In this document: positions 1 to 7,984 of the stretch, one piece after another
How the letters are laid out: each line of letters begins with the position of its first letter
Numbering within the stretch: position 1 is the stretch's first letter
Assembly: GCF_019679475.1 (NCBI RefSeq)
Contig: NZ_JAIEZP010000001.1
Span: 2,108,001 to 2,172,000, forward strand
Reading direction: 5' to 3'
Source: Hyphomonas sediminis
GTDB taxonomy: Bacteria; Pseudomonadota; Alphaproteobacteria; Caulobacterales; Hyphomonadaceae
Length of the DNA stretch: 64,000 nt
The notes under the pieces: generated by a model
What the model saw: only the letters and a program-made list of their open reading frames with translations
Databases searched by the model: none
What the model was told of the DNA's origin: nothing
Made by a program: the position numbers and the translations under genes

Positions 1-66
1 CGCCTGGAAGAAAAACTCGGCAATTGCGGCGCGAAGATCACCCGCCGCTCGGAGGATGAGGAGTAG
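1..66 (+). CDS. murA: UDP-N-acetylglucosamine 1-carboxyvinyltransferase, C-terminal end only
   Basis: Only the last 21 codons are present (RLEEKLGNCGAKI and so on, ending in TAG). The sequence RLEEKL..CGA.I matches the usual C-terminus of MurA, the cytoplasmic enzyme that adds enolpyruvate to UDP-GlcNAc in the first committed step of peptidoglycan synthesis. The next gene encodes a DUF2948 protein, which commonly follows murA in alphaproteobacteria and supports the call. The catalytic part lies outside the window, so nothing can be said about its completeness. Confidence 0.75.
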   Translation, partial: RLEEKLGNCGAKITRRSEDEE

Positions 67-85
67 GGGTCGGCCCATGCCTGAA

Positions 86-200
86 CCCCTCTCCCTTGGG
101 AGAGGGGCAGGGGTGAGGGGGAGCCACGTCTGAGCAAACCGGTTCGTTGAGGTGTTATGATCCCTCATCCCCAACCCCTTCTCCCAAGGGAGAAGGGGCT
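86..200. repeat. Inverted pair of REP-like palindromic repeats
   Basis: Between murA and the DUF2948 gene lie two copies of a GC-rich element. Each has a palindrome of the type CTCCC-TTGGGAG followed by a GGGGTGAGGG or GGGGATGAGGG tail. The first (about 86-120) reads forward. The second (about 160-200) is its reverse complement with a few changes. Together they could form a large cruciform. The layout resembles dispersed REP/BIME elements of proteobacteria, but the element may also act as a processing signal between the two genes. Confidence 0.6.
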
Positions 201-288
201 GCAAATTATCCCACATCTTTCCGTTGAGGTTGCGCGCCGAATACGGCATTCAACGCCTCAAGGCCAAACCGTCCGCTGGGGGCACAGC

Positions 289-744
289 ATGACCGAACTT
301 AAATCCCTCCGCCTCTTCACGGAAGAAGCTGAAGACCTGAAAATCATCGCGGCGGCGGTGCAGGATTCGGTCGTGAAGGCGGGGAACCTGAAATACGAAC
401 AGAAGCAGCGCCGGTTCACGCTCGAGCTGAACCGCTATCGCTGGGAAACCGCGCCGACTCGCAAGGGCCAGCCGGGCGAGCGCGTGCGCGCGATCCTCGG
501 CTTTGACGGCGTTATGGCGGTCAAGACGCGCGGCATCACCAAGGCAGATCCGGAATTGATCCTGTCGCTGCTCAATATCGAGTTCGCGCCGGACGCTGAG
601 CCGCCGGGCGGCAAGGTCACGCTGCTGTTTGCAGGCGATGGCGAGCTGGAACTGACCGTCGAAGCGCTCGACGCGACCCTGCTCGACAGCGATTACGTCT
701 GGCCCACCCGCAACGCCCCCAGCCACGAGCGCCGCAAGCGCTGA
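289..744 (+). CDS. DUF2948 family protein
   Basis: This is a 151-residue soluble protein of unknown biochemical role. The ATG at 289 is chosen because the conserved sequence begins at once after it (TELKSLRLFTEEAEDLKIIAA). The longer open frame upstream runs through the repeat element and is not protein-like. Motifs typical of the family are LKYEQKQRRFTLELNRYRWE near residues 35-55 and RVRAILGFDGVMAVKTRGI near 65-85. The family usually lies between murA and hisD in alphaproteobacteria, as here. There are no signal peptide or membrane segments. Confidence 0.85.
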   Translation: MTELKSLRLFTEEAEDLKIIAAAVQDSVVKAGNLKYEQKQRRFTLELNRYRWETAPTRKGQPGERVRAILGFDGVMAVKTRGITKADPELILSLLNIEFAPDAEPPGGKVTLLFAGDGELELTVEALDATLLDSDYVWPTRNAPSHERRKR

Positions 745-768
745 GCTGGCGAGAAGCCTCTCCCGCGC

Positions 769-842
769 ATCCTTCGACTTCGCTCAGGATGAGCTCTTAA
801 ACGCGGTGCCGGAGAAGCTCATCCTGAGCGAAGTCGAAGGAT
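769..842. repeat. Perfect 27-bp inverted repeat
   Basis: The arms at 769-795 and 816-842 are exact reverse complements, separated by 20 bases. The arm contains CCTTCGACTTCGCTCAGGAT, a sequence common in dispersed intergenic palindromes of alphaproteobacteria. It lies just after the DUF2948 stop and before the cidA-like gene. There is no U-tract, so it is a poor classical terminator but would form a very stable RNA hairpin. Confidence 0.75.
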
Positions 843-940
843 AGAGCGGGCGCCCCACCACATCCGCTGCCGCGCAAGACGGTTTCCTCCGGCGGGCCGC
901 CGGTCTAGGAAGGGGCCTTTCCTGCCGGACACATCCTCCC

Positions 941-1309
941 ATGCTTGGCGCCATTGCTCTTTTGCTGTCCTGCCAGCTGGCGGGCGAGATCATTCACCGG
1001 GTTGCCGGGGTGCCGTTGCCCGCGCCGGTGATCGGTATGCTGCTGCTGATCGGCTGGCTGGCGCTGTACCGGAAGGAGCGCCCCGGCCTTGAAGCGGTCA
1101 GCGCGTGGCTGGCAGCGCACCTGGCCATCATGTTTGTGCCCTCGGCGGTCGGCCTCATCGATCAGGGCGAGATCCTGAAACAGTACGGCGCCGGGCTGCT
1201 CGTCGCCGTCACCGTCTCCACCTTCCTCACCATGATCGTCACGGTGCTGGTGTTCCGCTGGGCCATGCGCTTCGTGAAGGATGAGAAGCACGGGGGAAGC
1301 GGCGCATGA
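941..1309 (+). CDS. CidA/LrgA family holin-like membrane protein
   Basis: This is a 122-residue protein with about four hydrophobic segments. The opening (LGAIALLLSCQLAGEIIHRV) and P.P.PVIGMLLL stretch are characteristic of CidA/LrgA. Family members are holin-like inner-membrane proteins linked to murein hydrolase release and overflow or pyruvate metabolism. The stop overlaps the start of the cidB/lrgB-like gene by four bases (ATGA), showing translational coupling to its usual partner. No LysR- or LytTR-type regulator is adjacent. Whether it acts in lysis or in metabolite export cannot be told from sequence. Confidence 0.88.
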   Translation: MLGAIALLLSCQLAGEIIHRVAGVPLPAPVIGMLLLIGWLALYRKERPGLEAVSAWLAAHLAIMFVPSAVGLIDQGEILKQYGAGLLVAVTVSTFLTMIVTVLVFRWAMRFVKDEKHGGSGA

Positions 1310-1998
1310 GCCAGCTGCTCACCACCTGGATCTTCTGGCTGGCGGTCACGCTGGTCGTGTTCGAGGGCATCGACACGGTGTCCCGCCGCTTCGGGCGCCA
1401 TCCGCTGCTCAATCCCGTGCTCTGGTCCACGCCGCTGCTGATCGCCATCCTGCTGGCGACGCATACGGACTATAAAACCTATTACGACGCCACGATGCTG
1501 CTGACCTTCATGTTCGGCCCGGCGGTGGTCGGCCTCGCGGTGCCCATCTGGGACCGGCGGGCGATCATCCGGCGCCTTGCCGTGCCGATCGTCGTGGCGC
1601 TTCTGGCAGGCGCGGTCACCGCCTTTGTCAGTGTCGTCGGCCTGATGTGGCTGTTCGGCGCCCCGCCGGAGCTGCTGGCCTCCGTGGCGCCGCGGGCGAC
1701 GACGACGCCTGTCGCCATGGAGCTGACCGCAATGCTGGGTGGCATCCCGGCGTTGGCGGCGGTGGCGACGCTCTTCTCCGGCCTGCTTGGCGCGATGTCG
1801 GGCCGGCCGCTCTTCAACTTCATGAAGATCGACGACTATCAGGCGCGCGGTTTCGCCGTCGGCATCACATCGCACGGCATCGGCGCGGCCCGCGCCTTCC
1901 AGACCAGCGTTTCAGCGGGCACTTTCGCCAGCCTCGGCATGGCGCTCAACGCCATCGCCACCTCGATCCTGCTCTCGGCCCTGTCCCTTCTGTTCTGA
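1306..1998 (+). CDS. CidB/LrgB family membrane protein
   Basis: This is a 230-residue polytopic membrane protein of normal LrgB length. Recognisable family motifs are HPLLNPVLWSTPLLIAIL near residue 25, TMLLTFMFGPAVVGLAVPIW near 65, and the C-terminal SHGIGAARAFQ...GTFASLGMALNAI. It starts inside the cidA-like gene, giving a two-gene operon in which the holin-like and anti-holin-like partners are made together. The role is inferred from the family: control of murein hydrolase export, or transport of small carboxylates as shown for plant LrgAB homologues. Confidence 0.9.
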   Translation: MSQLLTTWIFWLAVTLVVFEGIDTVSRRFGRHPLLNPVLWSTPLLIAILLATHTDYKTYYDATMLLTFMFGPAVVGLAVPIWDRRAIIRRLAVPIVVALLAGAVTAFVSVVGLMWLFGAPPELLASVAPRATTTPVAMELTAMLGGIPALAAVATLFSGLLGAMSGRPLFNFMKIDDYQARGFAVGITSHGIGAARAFQTSVSAGTFASLGMALNAIATSILLSALSLLF

Positions 1999-2139
1999 GC
2001 TGCGGCCCGATGCCGCCTTCAGACTGCCAGCGCCGGTTCGCAGGGGGCATAGGCGGCCCAAAATGCCTGCTGGCTGTCTTGCCATAGGGGAATCTGCGGT
2101 CCATGTAGCGGGGTTTGAAAGTCCCGCAGAAAGCCCCGC

Positions 2140-3438
2140 ATGGCCCGTCATCTGAATGCATCTGAGCCCGGTTTCGAGGAGACGCTGCGCCGTTTCCTGG
2201 AAGAAGACCGCGGGCAGGGCGAGGATGTCGCCAGCGTCGTGGCCGGCATCATTGCCGATGTGCGTGCACGCGGCGGCGCCGCCGTGGCGGACAACACCGC
2301 GAAATTCGACCGCCTGCAGCTCGATCCCTCGACGCTGCAGTCGGACAATGTGGACCTCGACCTGATCGCTGCAGACTGCCCGGCAGACCTGCGCGAGGCG
2401 ATCGACTTTGCGCACGACCGTATCGCCGCCTACCACACCGCCCAGCGCCCGGCGGATCACCGCTTCACCGATGCAGCCGGTGTCGAGCTTGGCTGGCGCT
2501 GGACAGCGCTGGACTCGGTCGGCGTCTATGTGCCGGGCGGGCGGGCGAGCTATCCGTCCTCGGTGCTGATGAACATCGTGCCGGCGGTCATCGCGGGCGT
2601 GGAGCGCATTGTCATGGTCGCCCCGGCGCCGGGCGGCGAACTTGCCCCTGCCGTGGCCTATGCCGCGCGCAAGGCGGGCGTCACCGAATTCTACCCCATC
2701 GGCGGGGCGCAGGCGGTTGCCGCGCTCGCTTATGGCGCTGGCCCGATCGCCCCTGTGGATAAGATCGTCGGCCCCGGCAATGCCTTCGTCGCCGAGGCCA
2801 AGCGCCAGGTGTTCGGCAAGGTCGGCATCGACACCATCGCCGGCCCCTCCGAAATCCTCGTGATTGCGGATGCGACGGCCAATCCCGAATGGGTCGCCGC
2901 TGATTTGCTCAGCCAGGCCGAGCATGATCCGTCCAGCCAGTCGATCCTCATCACGCTGGACGCCGCCCTTGGCGCGGCTGTGGAGAAGGCTGTGGATAAC
3001 CAGCTCGCCACGCTGCCCACCGGCGAGCGGGCGCGCGAATCCTGGCTGGCTCACGGCGCCATCATCAGCGCGCCCAATGCCGAGGCCGCTGCCCGCGCCG
3101 CCAATATCATCGCTGCTGAACATGTCGAGCTGTGCATCGAGGACCCGGACGCGATGCTGCCGATGATCCGCCATGCCGGCGCGGTCTTCCTCGGCCACCA
3201 CACGCCCGAGGCGCTGGGGGATTACGTCACCGGGTCAAACCACGTCCTGCCCACCAGCCGGGCGGCGCGGTTCTCCTCCGGCCTTGGTCTCTATGACTTC
3301 CTGAAGCGCATGAGCATCCAGCGCGCCGGCCCCGGCGGCCTGGCCGCGCTTGCGCCCGCCGCGCTGCGCCTTGCCGAGGCCGAGCGCCTGCCAGCGCATG
3401 GCCGCTCCGTCTCCATACGAACGAACCAGGGCGGCTGA
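2140..3438 (+). CDS. hisD: Histidinol dehydrogenase
   Basis: HisD performs the last two steps of histidine synthesis, oxidising L-histidinol to L-histidine with two NAD+. The 432-residue length matches the E. coli enzyme. Expected residues are visible: zinc ligands Q259 and H262 in SQAEHDPSSQS, the catalytic E327-H328 pair in AAEHVELCIED, D361, and a histidine near 420 in PAHGRS. The AGPSEILVIAD signature is at about 234-244. No other his gene is in the window, in keeping with the scattered his genes of alphaproteobacteria. It is followed after three bases by the UPF0262 gene. Confidence 0.97.
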   Translation: MARHLNASEPGFEETLRRFLEEDRGQGEDVASVVAGIIADVRARGGAAVADNTAKFDRLQLDPSTLQSDNVDLDLIAADCPADLREAIDFAHDRIAAYHTAQRPADHRFTDAAGVELGWRWTALDSVGVYVPGGRASYPSSVLMNIVPAVIAGVERIVMVAPAPGGELAPAVAYAARKAGVTEFYPIGGAQAVAALAYGAGPIAPVDKIVGPGNAFVAEAKRQVFGKVGIDTIAGPSEILVIADATANPEWVAADLLSQAEHDPSSQSILITLDAALGAAVEKAVDNQLATLPTGERARESWLAHGAIISAPNAEAAARAANIIAAEHVELCIEDPDAMLPMIRHAGAVFLGHHTPEALGDYVTGSNHVLPTSRAARFSSGLGLYDFLKRMSIQRAGPGGLAALAPAALRLAEAERLPAHGRSVSIRTNQGG

Positions 3439-3441
3439 CCG

Positions 3442-3930
3442 ATGGGCGCGAACCGGCTCGTTGCCGTCCATATCGACGAGGAAACGCTCGGCGCCTCCGG
3501 TCCGGATGCGGAGCATGAGCGCCGCGTCGCCATCTTCGACCTGATCGAGGAAAACAGTTTCGGCCTGCCGGGCGAGGATCGCGGCCCCTATGTGCTCGCC
3601 CTCAGCCAGCATGAGCGCCGCCTGATTTTCGCCATCCGCACGGAGTCGGGCGAAGAAGTGCACACCTTCATCCTGTCGCTCTCGCCCTTCCGGGGCGTGA
3701 TCCGGGACTATTTCAACATCTGTGACAGCTATTACGAAGCGATCCGCACTTCGACGTCCTACCAGATCGAAGCCATCGATATGGCCCGGCGCGGCATCCA
3801 CAATGAGGGCTCCGAGCTTCTCAAAGAGCGCCTGGAAGGCAAGATCGACGTGGACTTCCCCACCGCCCGCCGTCTCTTCACCCTCATCTGCGCCCTGCAT
3901 GCCGGCCAGACCCGCGCGCCGGGAACATGA
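3442..3930 (+). CDS. UPF0262 family protein
   Basis: This is a 162-residue soluble protein of a conserved, uncharacterised alphaproteobacterial family. Typical motifs are [15 protein letters not shown] near residues 30-45, [25 protein letters not shown] near 75-100, and [13 protein letters not shown] near 110-122. It follows hisD after three bases and is probably co-transcribed. In many relatives a low-molecular-weight tyrosine phosphatase gene sits next, before infA. Here the 159 bases up to infA hold no such gene. Function is unknown. Confidence 0.88.
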   Translation: MGANRLVAVHIDEETLGASGPDAEHERRVAIFDLIEENSFGLPGEDRGPYVLALSQHERRLIFAIRTESGEEVHTFILSLSPFRGVIRDYFNICDSYYEAIRTSTSYQIEAIDMARRGIHNEGSELLKERLEGKIDVDFPTARRLFTLICALHAGQTRAPGT

Positions 3931-4089
3931 GGGCCAGCAGGCGATCCCCCGCCCTTGCGCGGGTTGAAACCAGCTTCCTGAACCCCAAATGACCTCGCCG
4001 CTTGCCGGAATCTGCTGAAAGCTGTAAGGCGCGCGGCTAGTGATGCGTGGAAAAAGCGGCCAAGCCGCAGCCTCAGACCTGGAGAGGGC

Positions 4090-4308
4090 ATGTCAAAAGA
4101 AGAGCTGATTGAATTTGAAGGCACGGTAGTCGAACTCCTGCCGAACGCGACCTTTCGCGTAAAACTCGAAAACAACCATGAAATCATCGCCCACACGGCT
4201 GGCAAGATGCGCAAGAACCGCATCCGCGTGCTCACCGGTGACAAGGTGATGGTCGAGATGACGCCCTACGACCTGACCAAGGGCCGCATCACCTACCGTT
4301 TCAAGTAA
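4090..4308 (+). CDS. infA: Translation initiation factor IF-1
   Basis: This is a 72-residue single-domain S1/OB-fold protein, exactly the usual IF-1 length. It begins with [20 protein letters not shown] and ends with [15 protein letters not shown], as in other alphaproteobacterial IF-1 proteins. It binds the ribosomal A site of the 30S subunit and assists IF-2 and IF-3 during initiation. A purine-rich GGAGAGG lies seven to twelve bases before the ATG. The maf gene starts six bases after its stop. Confidence 0.97.
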   Translation: MSKEELIEFEGTVVELLPNATFRVKLENNHEIIAHTAGKMRKNRIRVLTGDKVMVEMTPYDLTKGRITYRFK

Positions 4309-4314
4309 ATCGCC

Positions 4315-4890
4315 ATGCCGGGTAAGGCACCGCTCATTCTCGCGAGCGCGAGCCCCCGGCGTCTCGAACTCCTGGCCCAGATCGGCATTGTGCCGGATCG
4401 GGTCTCCCCCACAGACATCGACGAAACCCGCCGCAAGGACGAATCTCCGCGCGAGCTGGCCCTGCGTCTGGCGCGGGAGAAGGCGGCTGCCTGCGCGGGC
4501 GAGGGGGCTTATGTCCTCGCCGCCGATACGGTTGTCGCCCTTGGCCAGCGCAATCTCGAAAAAGCTGCGGATGAGGCGGAAGCTGCCGAGTTTCTCCGCC
4601 TGCTGTCGGGCCGGGCGCATCAATGCATCACAGGCGTCGCTGTGCGCGCGCCCAGCGGCCAGGTTGCCTCGCGCACGGTTCTGGCGCGGGTGAAGTTCAA
4701 ACGCCTCACAGAGGCTGAAATCGCCGCCTATGTCGCCGGCGGCGACTGGAAGGGCAAGGCGGGCGGCTATGGCATCCAGGGCGCTGCCGGCGCCTTCGTC
4801 ACCGCCATCAATGGCAGCTATACCAGTATCGTCGGCCTGCCGCTTTACGAGACGAAATCCCTGCTCGAAGGGCTCGGCTACCGGGGCTGA
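4315..4890 (+). CDS. maf: Maf-family nucleoside triphosphate pyrophosphatase
   Basis: Maf hydrolyses dTTP/UTP or modified pyrimidine nucleotides to monophosphates and is thought to be house-cleaning. The 191-residue protein has the family motifs in order: LILASASPRRLELL at 6-19, ETRRKDESPRELALRLA near 38-54, YVLAADTVVALG near 65-76, SGRAHQCITGV near 100, and GKAGGYGIQGAAGAF near 145. It starts six bases after infA with no strong ribosome-binding site, so translation is probably coupled. Sequence alone does not settle which Maf substrate class it prefers. Confidence 0.93.
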   Translation: MPGKAPLILASASPRRLELLAQIGIVPDRVSPTDIDETRRKDESPRELALRLAREKAAACAGEGAYVLAADTVVALGQRNLEKAADEAEAAEFLRLLSGRAHQCITGVAVRAPSGQVASRTVLARVKFKRLTEAEIAAYVAGGDWKGKAGGYGIQGAAGAFVTAINGSYTSIVGLPLYETKSLLEGLGYRG

Positions 4891-5018
4891 AGCGGGCCTT
4901 CGCCCCATTCTGGCCGCAAGCCTGTCTGCGGATTAATCCGAAAATTCCGGAACCATCCAGGCCCCGCGGAATTTACTTCAGCATATGAGCAATCCCGCTC
5001 TTGTTGATGGAGCCCGTG

Positions 5019-5630
5019 ATGAAAACGCTTCTCGCCAGCTGCGCCGCCGTTGCCCTTATGGCAGCGCCTGCTCTTGCCCAATCCACCATTGATCCGGCCG
5101 CGCCCGACTCGATCCCGCTCGAGCCGCAAGTTGAACAGACGCTGGACCAGGACGACAGGATTCAGCCGGAGACGGACGTTCTCCCCGCTGAGCCGACGAT
5201 GACCGAGAATCAGATGCCGTCGCCGGATGCCGGCATGGTCGCTGAATCGGAAACCGAAGTGGACGTGACCACCGAAGAAACCGCCATGGACAATTCCGAG
5301 CCGATGGTGACCGCTGAAATGGCGCCGGAAGAAGGCTCGCTGGACGCGGAAGTCGCGGAAGCCGAGCTTCCGGAAGAGTATTCGACGGATGACCTCAACG
5401 CCGTGATGCTCGCCAAGGTGAACACGGTCGGCACCGAGATCGCCAGCATGGACTCCCGCGTCGATGTCTGGGTTTCGGAAGGCTCCAGCGTTGACGGCCT
5501 CTATGTGCCGGAAGGCCAGGGCGACATTGACGCCGGCATCCACGCCGAGCCTCAGGCCGAGAACACGATGGAGGCCGATCCGCTCGCGAATGATAATCCG
5601 GCCACTGTTGAAGATGAGTCTGAATACTGA
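5019..5630 (+). CDS. Acidic secreted protein of unknown function
   Basis: I do not recognise a family. The 203-residue product starts with a clear Sec signal peptide (MKTLLASCAAVALMAAPALA, cleavage likely before Q21). The mature part is very acidic and low in complexity (for example VAESETEVDVTTEETAMD near residues 74-91), then less so around EEYSTDDLNAVMLAKVNTVG and SRVDVWVSEGSSVDGLYVP. The ATG at 5019 is preferred over upstream TTG codons because the signal peptide begins there. It is monocistronic, followed by a strong terminator at 5655. A periplasmic or envelope role is inferred only from the signal peptide. Confidence 0.75.
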   Translation: MKTLLASCAAVALMAAPALAQSTIDPAAPDSIPLEPQVEQTLDQDDRIQPETDVLPAEPTMTENQMPSPDAGMVAESETEVDVTTEETAMDNSEPMVTAEMAPEEGSLDAEVAEAELPEEYSTDDLNAVMLAKVNTVGTEIASMDSRVDVWVSEGSSVDGLYVPEGQGDIDAGIHAEPQAENTMEADPLANDNPATVEDESEY

Positions 5631-5654
5631 TCACCCGATCAATGCGGAACAAAA

Positions 5655-5684
5655 AAGGCCGGCTCCTCGGAGCCGGCCTTTCTT
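5655..5684 (+). terminator. Rho-independent terminator after the acidic secreted protein
   Basis: An 11-bp perfect stem (AAGGCCGGCTC / GAGCCGGCCTT) with a four-base CTCG loop is followed by TCTT. It lies 25 bases after the stop at 5630. The A-rich stretch before the stem also gives a T-run on the other strand, so it may also stop transcription from the convergent sigma-factor operon. Confidence 0.85.
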
Positions 5685-5732
5685 ATGGGCGTTTCCTCGC
5701 TTCGCCGGGCGTTATCGCCTCAGGCGCGTTTT

Positions 5733-6080
5733 TTAGGCGCGTTCCGTCAGCGACACAGCCGCCATCGTCAGGGCTGCGCCGGCAATGATGGCCAGCCAGA
5801 TCGGGTTGCTGGCGGCGGCCGTGGTCAGCTCCACCTGCGCTTCGGTCAGGGCGGTGGTCACCGTATGGTCCACGCCGACAAAGGCAGAGAGCAGCTGGGG
5901 CAATTGCAGCACGGCAATCACCGCGCCCAGGAAGCCGAAGCTGCCAACCGTAAGCCGGCGGACCGCGCGTTCACGGCGCACGCGCTTCATGACGCCGTCG
6001 GTGAAAGGCTGGGCCTCCAGCGCGGTGTCCTCGGCGGCAAACAGCCGGGCGAGATCGCCATAGTTTTCTTCGTCACGCAT
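5733..6080 (-). CDS. Small membrane protein downstream of an ECF sigma factor (possible anti-sigma partner)
   Basis: This is a 115-residue protein with a charged N-terminal region (MRDEENYGDLARLFAAEDTA), then two hydrophobic segments near residues 46-66 and 92-110. The start at 6080 is chosen because AGGAG lies eight bases upstream. A second ATG at 6086 is only two or three bases from it. The gene follows the ECF sigma gene by 13 bases. Its position and a cytoplasmic N-terminus before a membrane anchor suggest an anti-sigma or sigma-associated role, but no zinc-binding ZAS motif is seen. The function is inferred from context only. Confidence 0.7.
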   Translation of the reverse strand: MRDEENYGDLARLFAAEDTALEAQPFTDGVMKRVRRERAVRRLTVGSFGFLGAVIAVLQLPQLLSAFVGVDHTVTTALTEAQVELTTAAASNPIWLAIIAGAALTMAAVSLTERA

Positions 6081-6093
6081 CGTCATCACTCCT

Positions 6094-6618
6094 TTATGCC
6101 ACATCGGCATTTGCAAGGCACGATCGCATCTGAGCGACGCCTCGCAGAACATGCGATTTCACTGTGCCAAGCGGCCAACCGGTGGCTTCGGCCGCTTCGC
6201 GGTGGCTGAGCCCTGCGGCGACGCAGAGCACAACGCAGACCCTTTGGGCTTCGGTCAGGCTGTCGAGTGCCCGTGCCAGGTCCATCTTCGTTTCGGTCTC
6301 GCTCGCCGAGCGGTCGAAGGGGATGATCTCCGCCGTCTCGTCGAATTCTATCTCCATCTTCTGGCGGCGGCGCCATTGCAGGAACTCCCGCCAGCAGATG
6401 GTGCATATCCAGGCGCTGAAGGTGCCGCCGGCATAGGTGGCAATCTTCTGCCAGGCGGCCAGGAAGGTCATCTGGGCAATGTCGTCGCCCTGGGCTTCCG
6501 AGCCGGTGAGGCGGCGGGCCATGCCGCGCACCCTTGCCTGGTGGCGGCGGACAAGTTCAGCGAAGGCTGTTTCGCTGCCTTTGGCCGCCGCGTGGGCGAG
6601 ATCAGGATCTGAGCGCAT
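6094..6618 (-). CDS. ECF-type RNA polymerase sigma factor
   Basis: This is a 174-residue sigma-70 family protein with regions 2 and 4 only. Region 2 is seen in ELVRRHQARVRGMARRLTGS and GDDIAQMTFLAAWQKI (about 20-70). Region 4 is seen in LDSLTEAQRVCVVLCVAAGL and EAAEATGWPLGTVKSHVLRG (about 118-160). The ATG at 6618 is supported by GGAGGG eight bases upstream. The gene lies between a DUF6249 membrane protein and a small membrane protein in one apparent operon. It probably responds to an envelope or redox signal, but no target promoter can be named. Confidence 0.92.
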   Translation of the reverse strand: MRSDPDLAHAAAKGSETAFAELVRRHQARVRGMARRLTGSEAQGDDIAQMTFLAAWQKIATYAGGTFSAWICTICWREFLQWRRRQKMEIEFDETAEIIPFDRSASETETKMDLARALDSLTEAQRVCVVLCVAAGLSHREAAEATGWPLGTVKSHVLRGVAQMRSCLANADVA

Positions 6619-6649
6619 GTCCCGCCCTCCAGAGACCACAAGCCTGAGA

Positions 6650-7030
6650 TTACTCAGCTGCGGTTTTGTCACGGCCAAATGCCCACAGGCCGATGTAAGC
6701 GATGCCGATGAAGATCGGGAAGCAGGCAACGCCGAGCATCGGGCCGACAGCGTCGGTTTCTTCTGCGCCGATCAGGCCGGCCAGAACTGCGAAGGCGGCG
6801 CCGAAGGCCAGGAACAGGACGCCGCGGCGAAGGTCGGCGCGCACCGGGTCGGTCAGGAGAGACATTTTCTCCATCATCTCCGGAGAGAGCTCCTGCCCCT
6901 TGTCGATGGCCAGGCGCAGCGTCTCGTGAACGGTGTTGCGCTTGCGGGCGTTGAAGAAGCTCACGATCCATACGATCAGCGCAGGCGAGAGGAAGAGGAC
7001 AGTGGGGACGACGATGCTTTCCATGTTCAA
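6650..7030 (-). CDS. DUF6249 domain membrane protein
   Basis: This is a 126-residue protein with an N-terminal membrane segment (VVPTVLFLSPALIVWIVSFF), a cytoplasmic stretch (NTVHETLRLAIDKGQELSPEMMEKM) and two more hydrophobic segments. This matches the DUF6249 layout. AGGAG lies eight bases before a TTG at 7030, while the first ATG (7024) is 14 bases away, so TTG is the better start. It is the first gene of a unit with the ECF sigma factor, 31 bases apart. In other genomes this family also travels with sigma factors. Function is unknown. Confidence 0.8.
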   Translation of the reverse strand: MNMESIVVPTVLFLSPALIVWIVSFFNARKRNTVHETLRLAIDKGQELSPEMMEKMSLLTDPVRADLRRGVLFLAFGAAFAVLAGLIGAEETDAVGPMLGVACFPIFIGIAYIGLWAFGRDKTAAE

Positions 7031-7210
7031 GCTGGTTACTCCTTTGGCGGGGGTGTTCTTGTGTCTGCGCAAGCGGTCTTGCCTGCGTTTCTGTCCGTAA
7101 GATGCCGCCAGGTGGCGGTATGGATGCAGGCCTGCGAAAAAATCTTCAGTCCCTCCGGATGGACCCTATCTCTTGCCCCAGGGCGCGGCGCGTCCTAAGC
7201 GCGGGAAGAG

Positions 7211-7924
7211 ATGGTCAAGATTACCCCCAAAAGCATGCGTAAGCGCCATGTTGCGCCTGATCTGGCGACGCCGGAAGGGCGCGCCCGCGCCCGGCGCGAG
7301 CTTTATCTGGGCGATCATGGCTTCCTGCGGGTGTGGTTCTCGAACCTGCACCAGATCTCCCCGGAGATGTGGCGGGCAAACCAGCCTTCGCCCAAACAGG
7401 TGCTCGCCCACGCCAAAGAACGCGGCATCAAGACGATCATCAACCTGCGCGGCCCCACTACCAAGGGGTTTTACCTTCTGGAGAAGGAAGCCTGCGAGCA
7501 GGCCGGGATCGAGCTGGTGGACTACCAGATGTTCTCCCGTGAGGCGCCGACTGTGGAGAAGGTGCTGGGCGCGCGCGACCTCTTCGAGCGCATCCAGTAT
7601 CCGGCCCTGATGCACTGCAAATCGGGCGCGGACCGGGCCGGCATCATGGCGGTCCTCTACAAGTTGCTGCGCGAGAAGGTGCCCTTCGAGGAGGCTGTTG
7701 AGCAGCTTTCCGGGCGCTATCTTCACATCCGCCACGGCAAGACCGGGGTGCTGGACGCCTTCTTCGAGGCTTATGCCAGCTTCAATGCCGGGCGCCCGCG
7801 CGAGGAATGGAAACCCTTCCTGGACTGGGTCCAGCAGGATTACGACCGCGCCGCCGTGAAGGCGGAATTCCTCGCCAAACTGGGCAAGGGGCCCCAGCTC
7901 GACCAGATCCTGCGCCGGGAATAG
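7211..7924 (+). CDS. Tyrosine/dual-specificity phosphatase-like protein
   Basis: This is a 237-residue cytoplasmic protein with a cysteine-based phosphatase signature. C136 and R142 form the CX5R loop in HCKSGADRAG, with a D in the loop next to the arginine. Upstream, GIKTIINLRGP near residue 75 and YQMFSREAPT near 108 fit the dual-specificity phosphatase fold. The C-terminal part (RPREEWKPFLDWVQQDYDR) resembles bacterial DSP-like proteins. It stands alone between divergent and co-directional small genes. The substrate (protein, lipid or nucleotide phosphate) cannot be told from sequence. Confidence 0.82.
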   Translation: MVKITPKSMRKRHVAPDLATPEGRARARRELYLGDHGFLRVWFSNLHQISPEMWRANQPSPKQVLAHAKERGIKTIINLRGPTTKGFYLLEKEACEQAGIELVDYQMFSREAPTVEKVLGARDLFERIQYPALMHCKSGADRAGIMAVLYKLLREKVPFEEAVEQLSGRYLHIRHGKTGVLDAFFEAYASFNAGRPREEWKPFLDWVQQDYDRAAVKAEFLAKLGKGPQLDQILRRE

Positions 7925-7984
7925 CCTTTTCAGCGGCTGGGATTCGTGCCAGCACAACGCCCAAGGGTCGAGGAGTGTTGCCGC

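Noticed and set aside
3931..4089. A missing low-molecular-weight tyrosine phosphatase gene, or a remnant of it, between UPF0262 and infA
   Set aside because: No phosphatase loop or decayed frame can be read in the 159 bases. Its absence is probably ordinary lineage variation.
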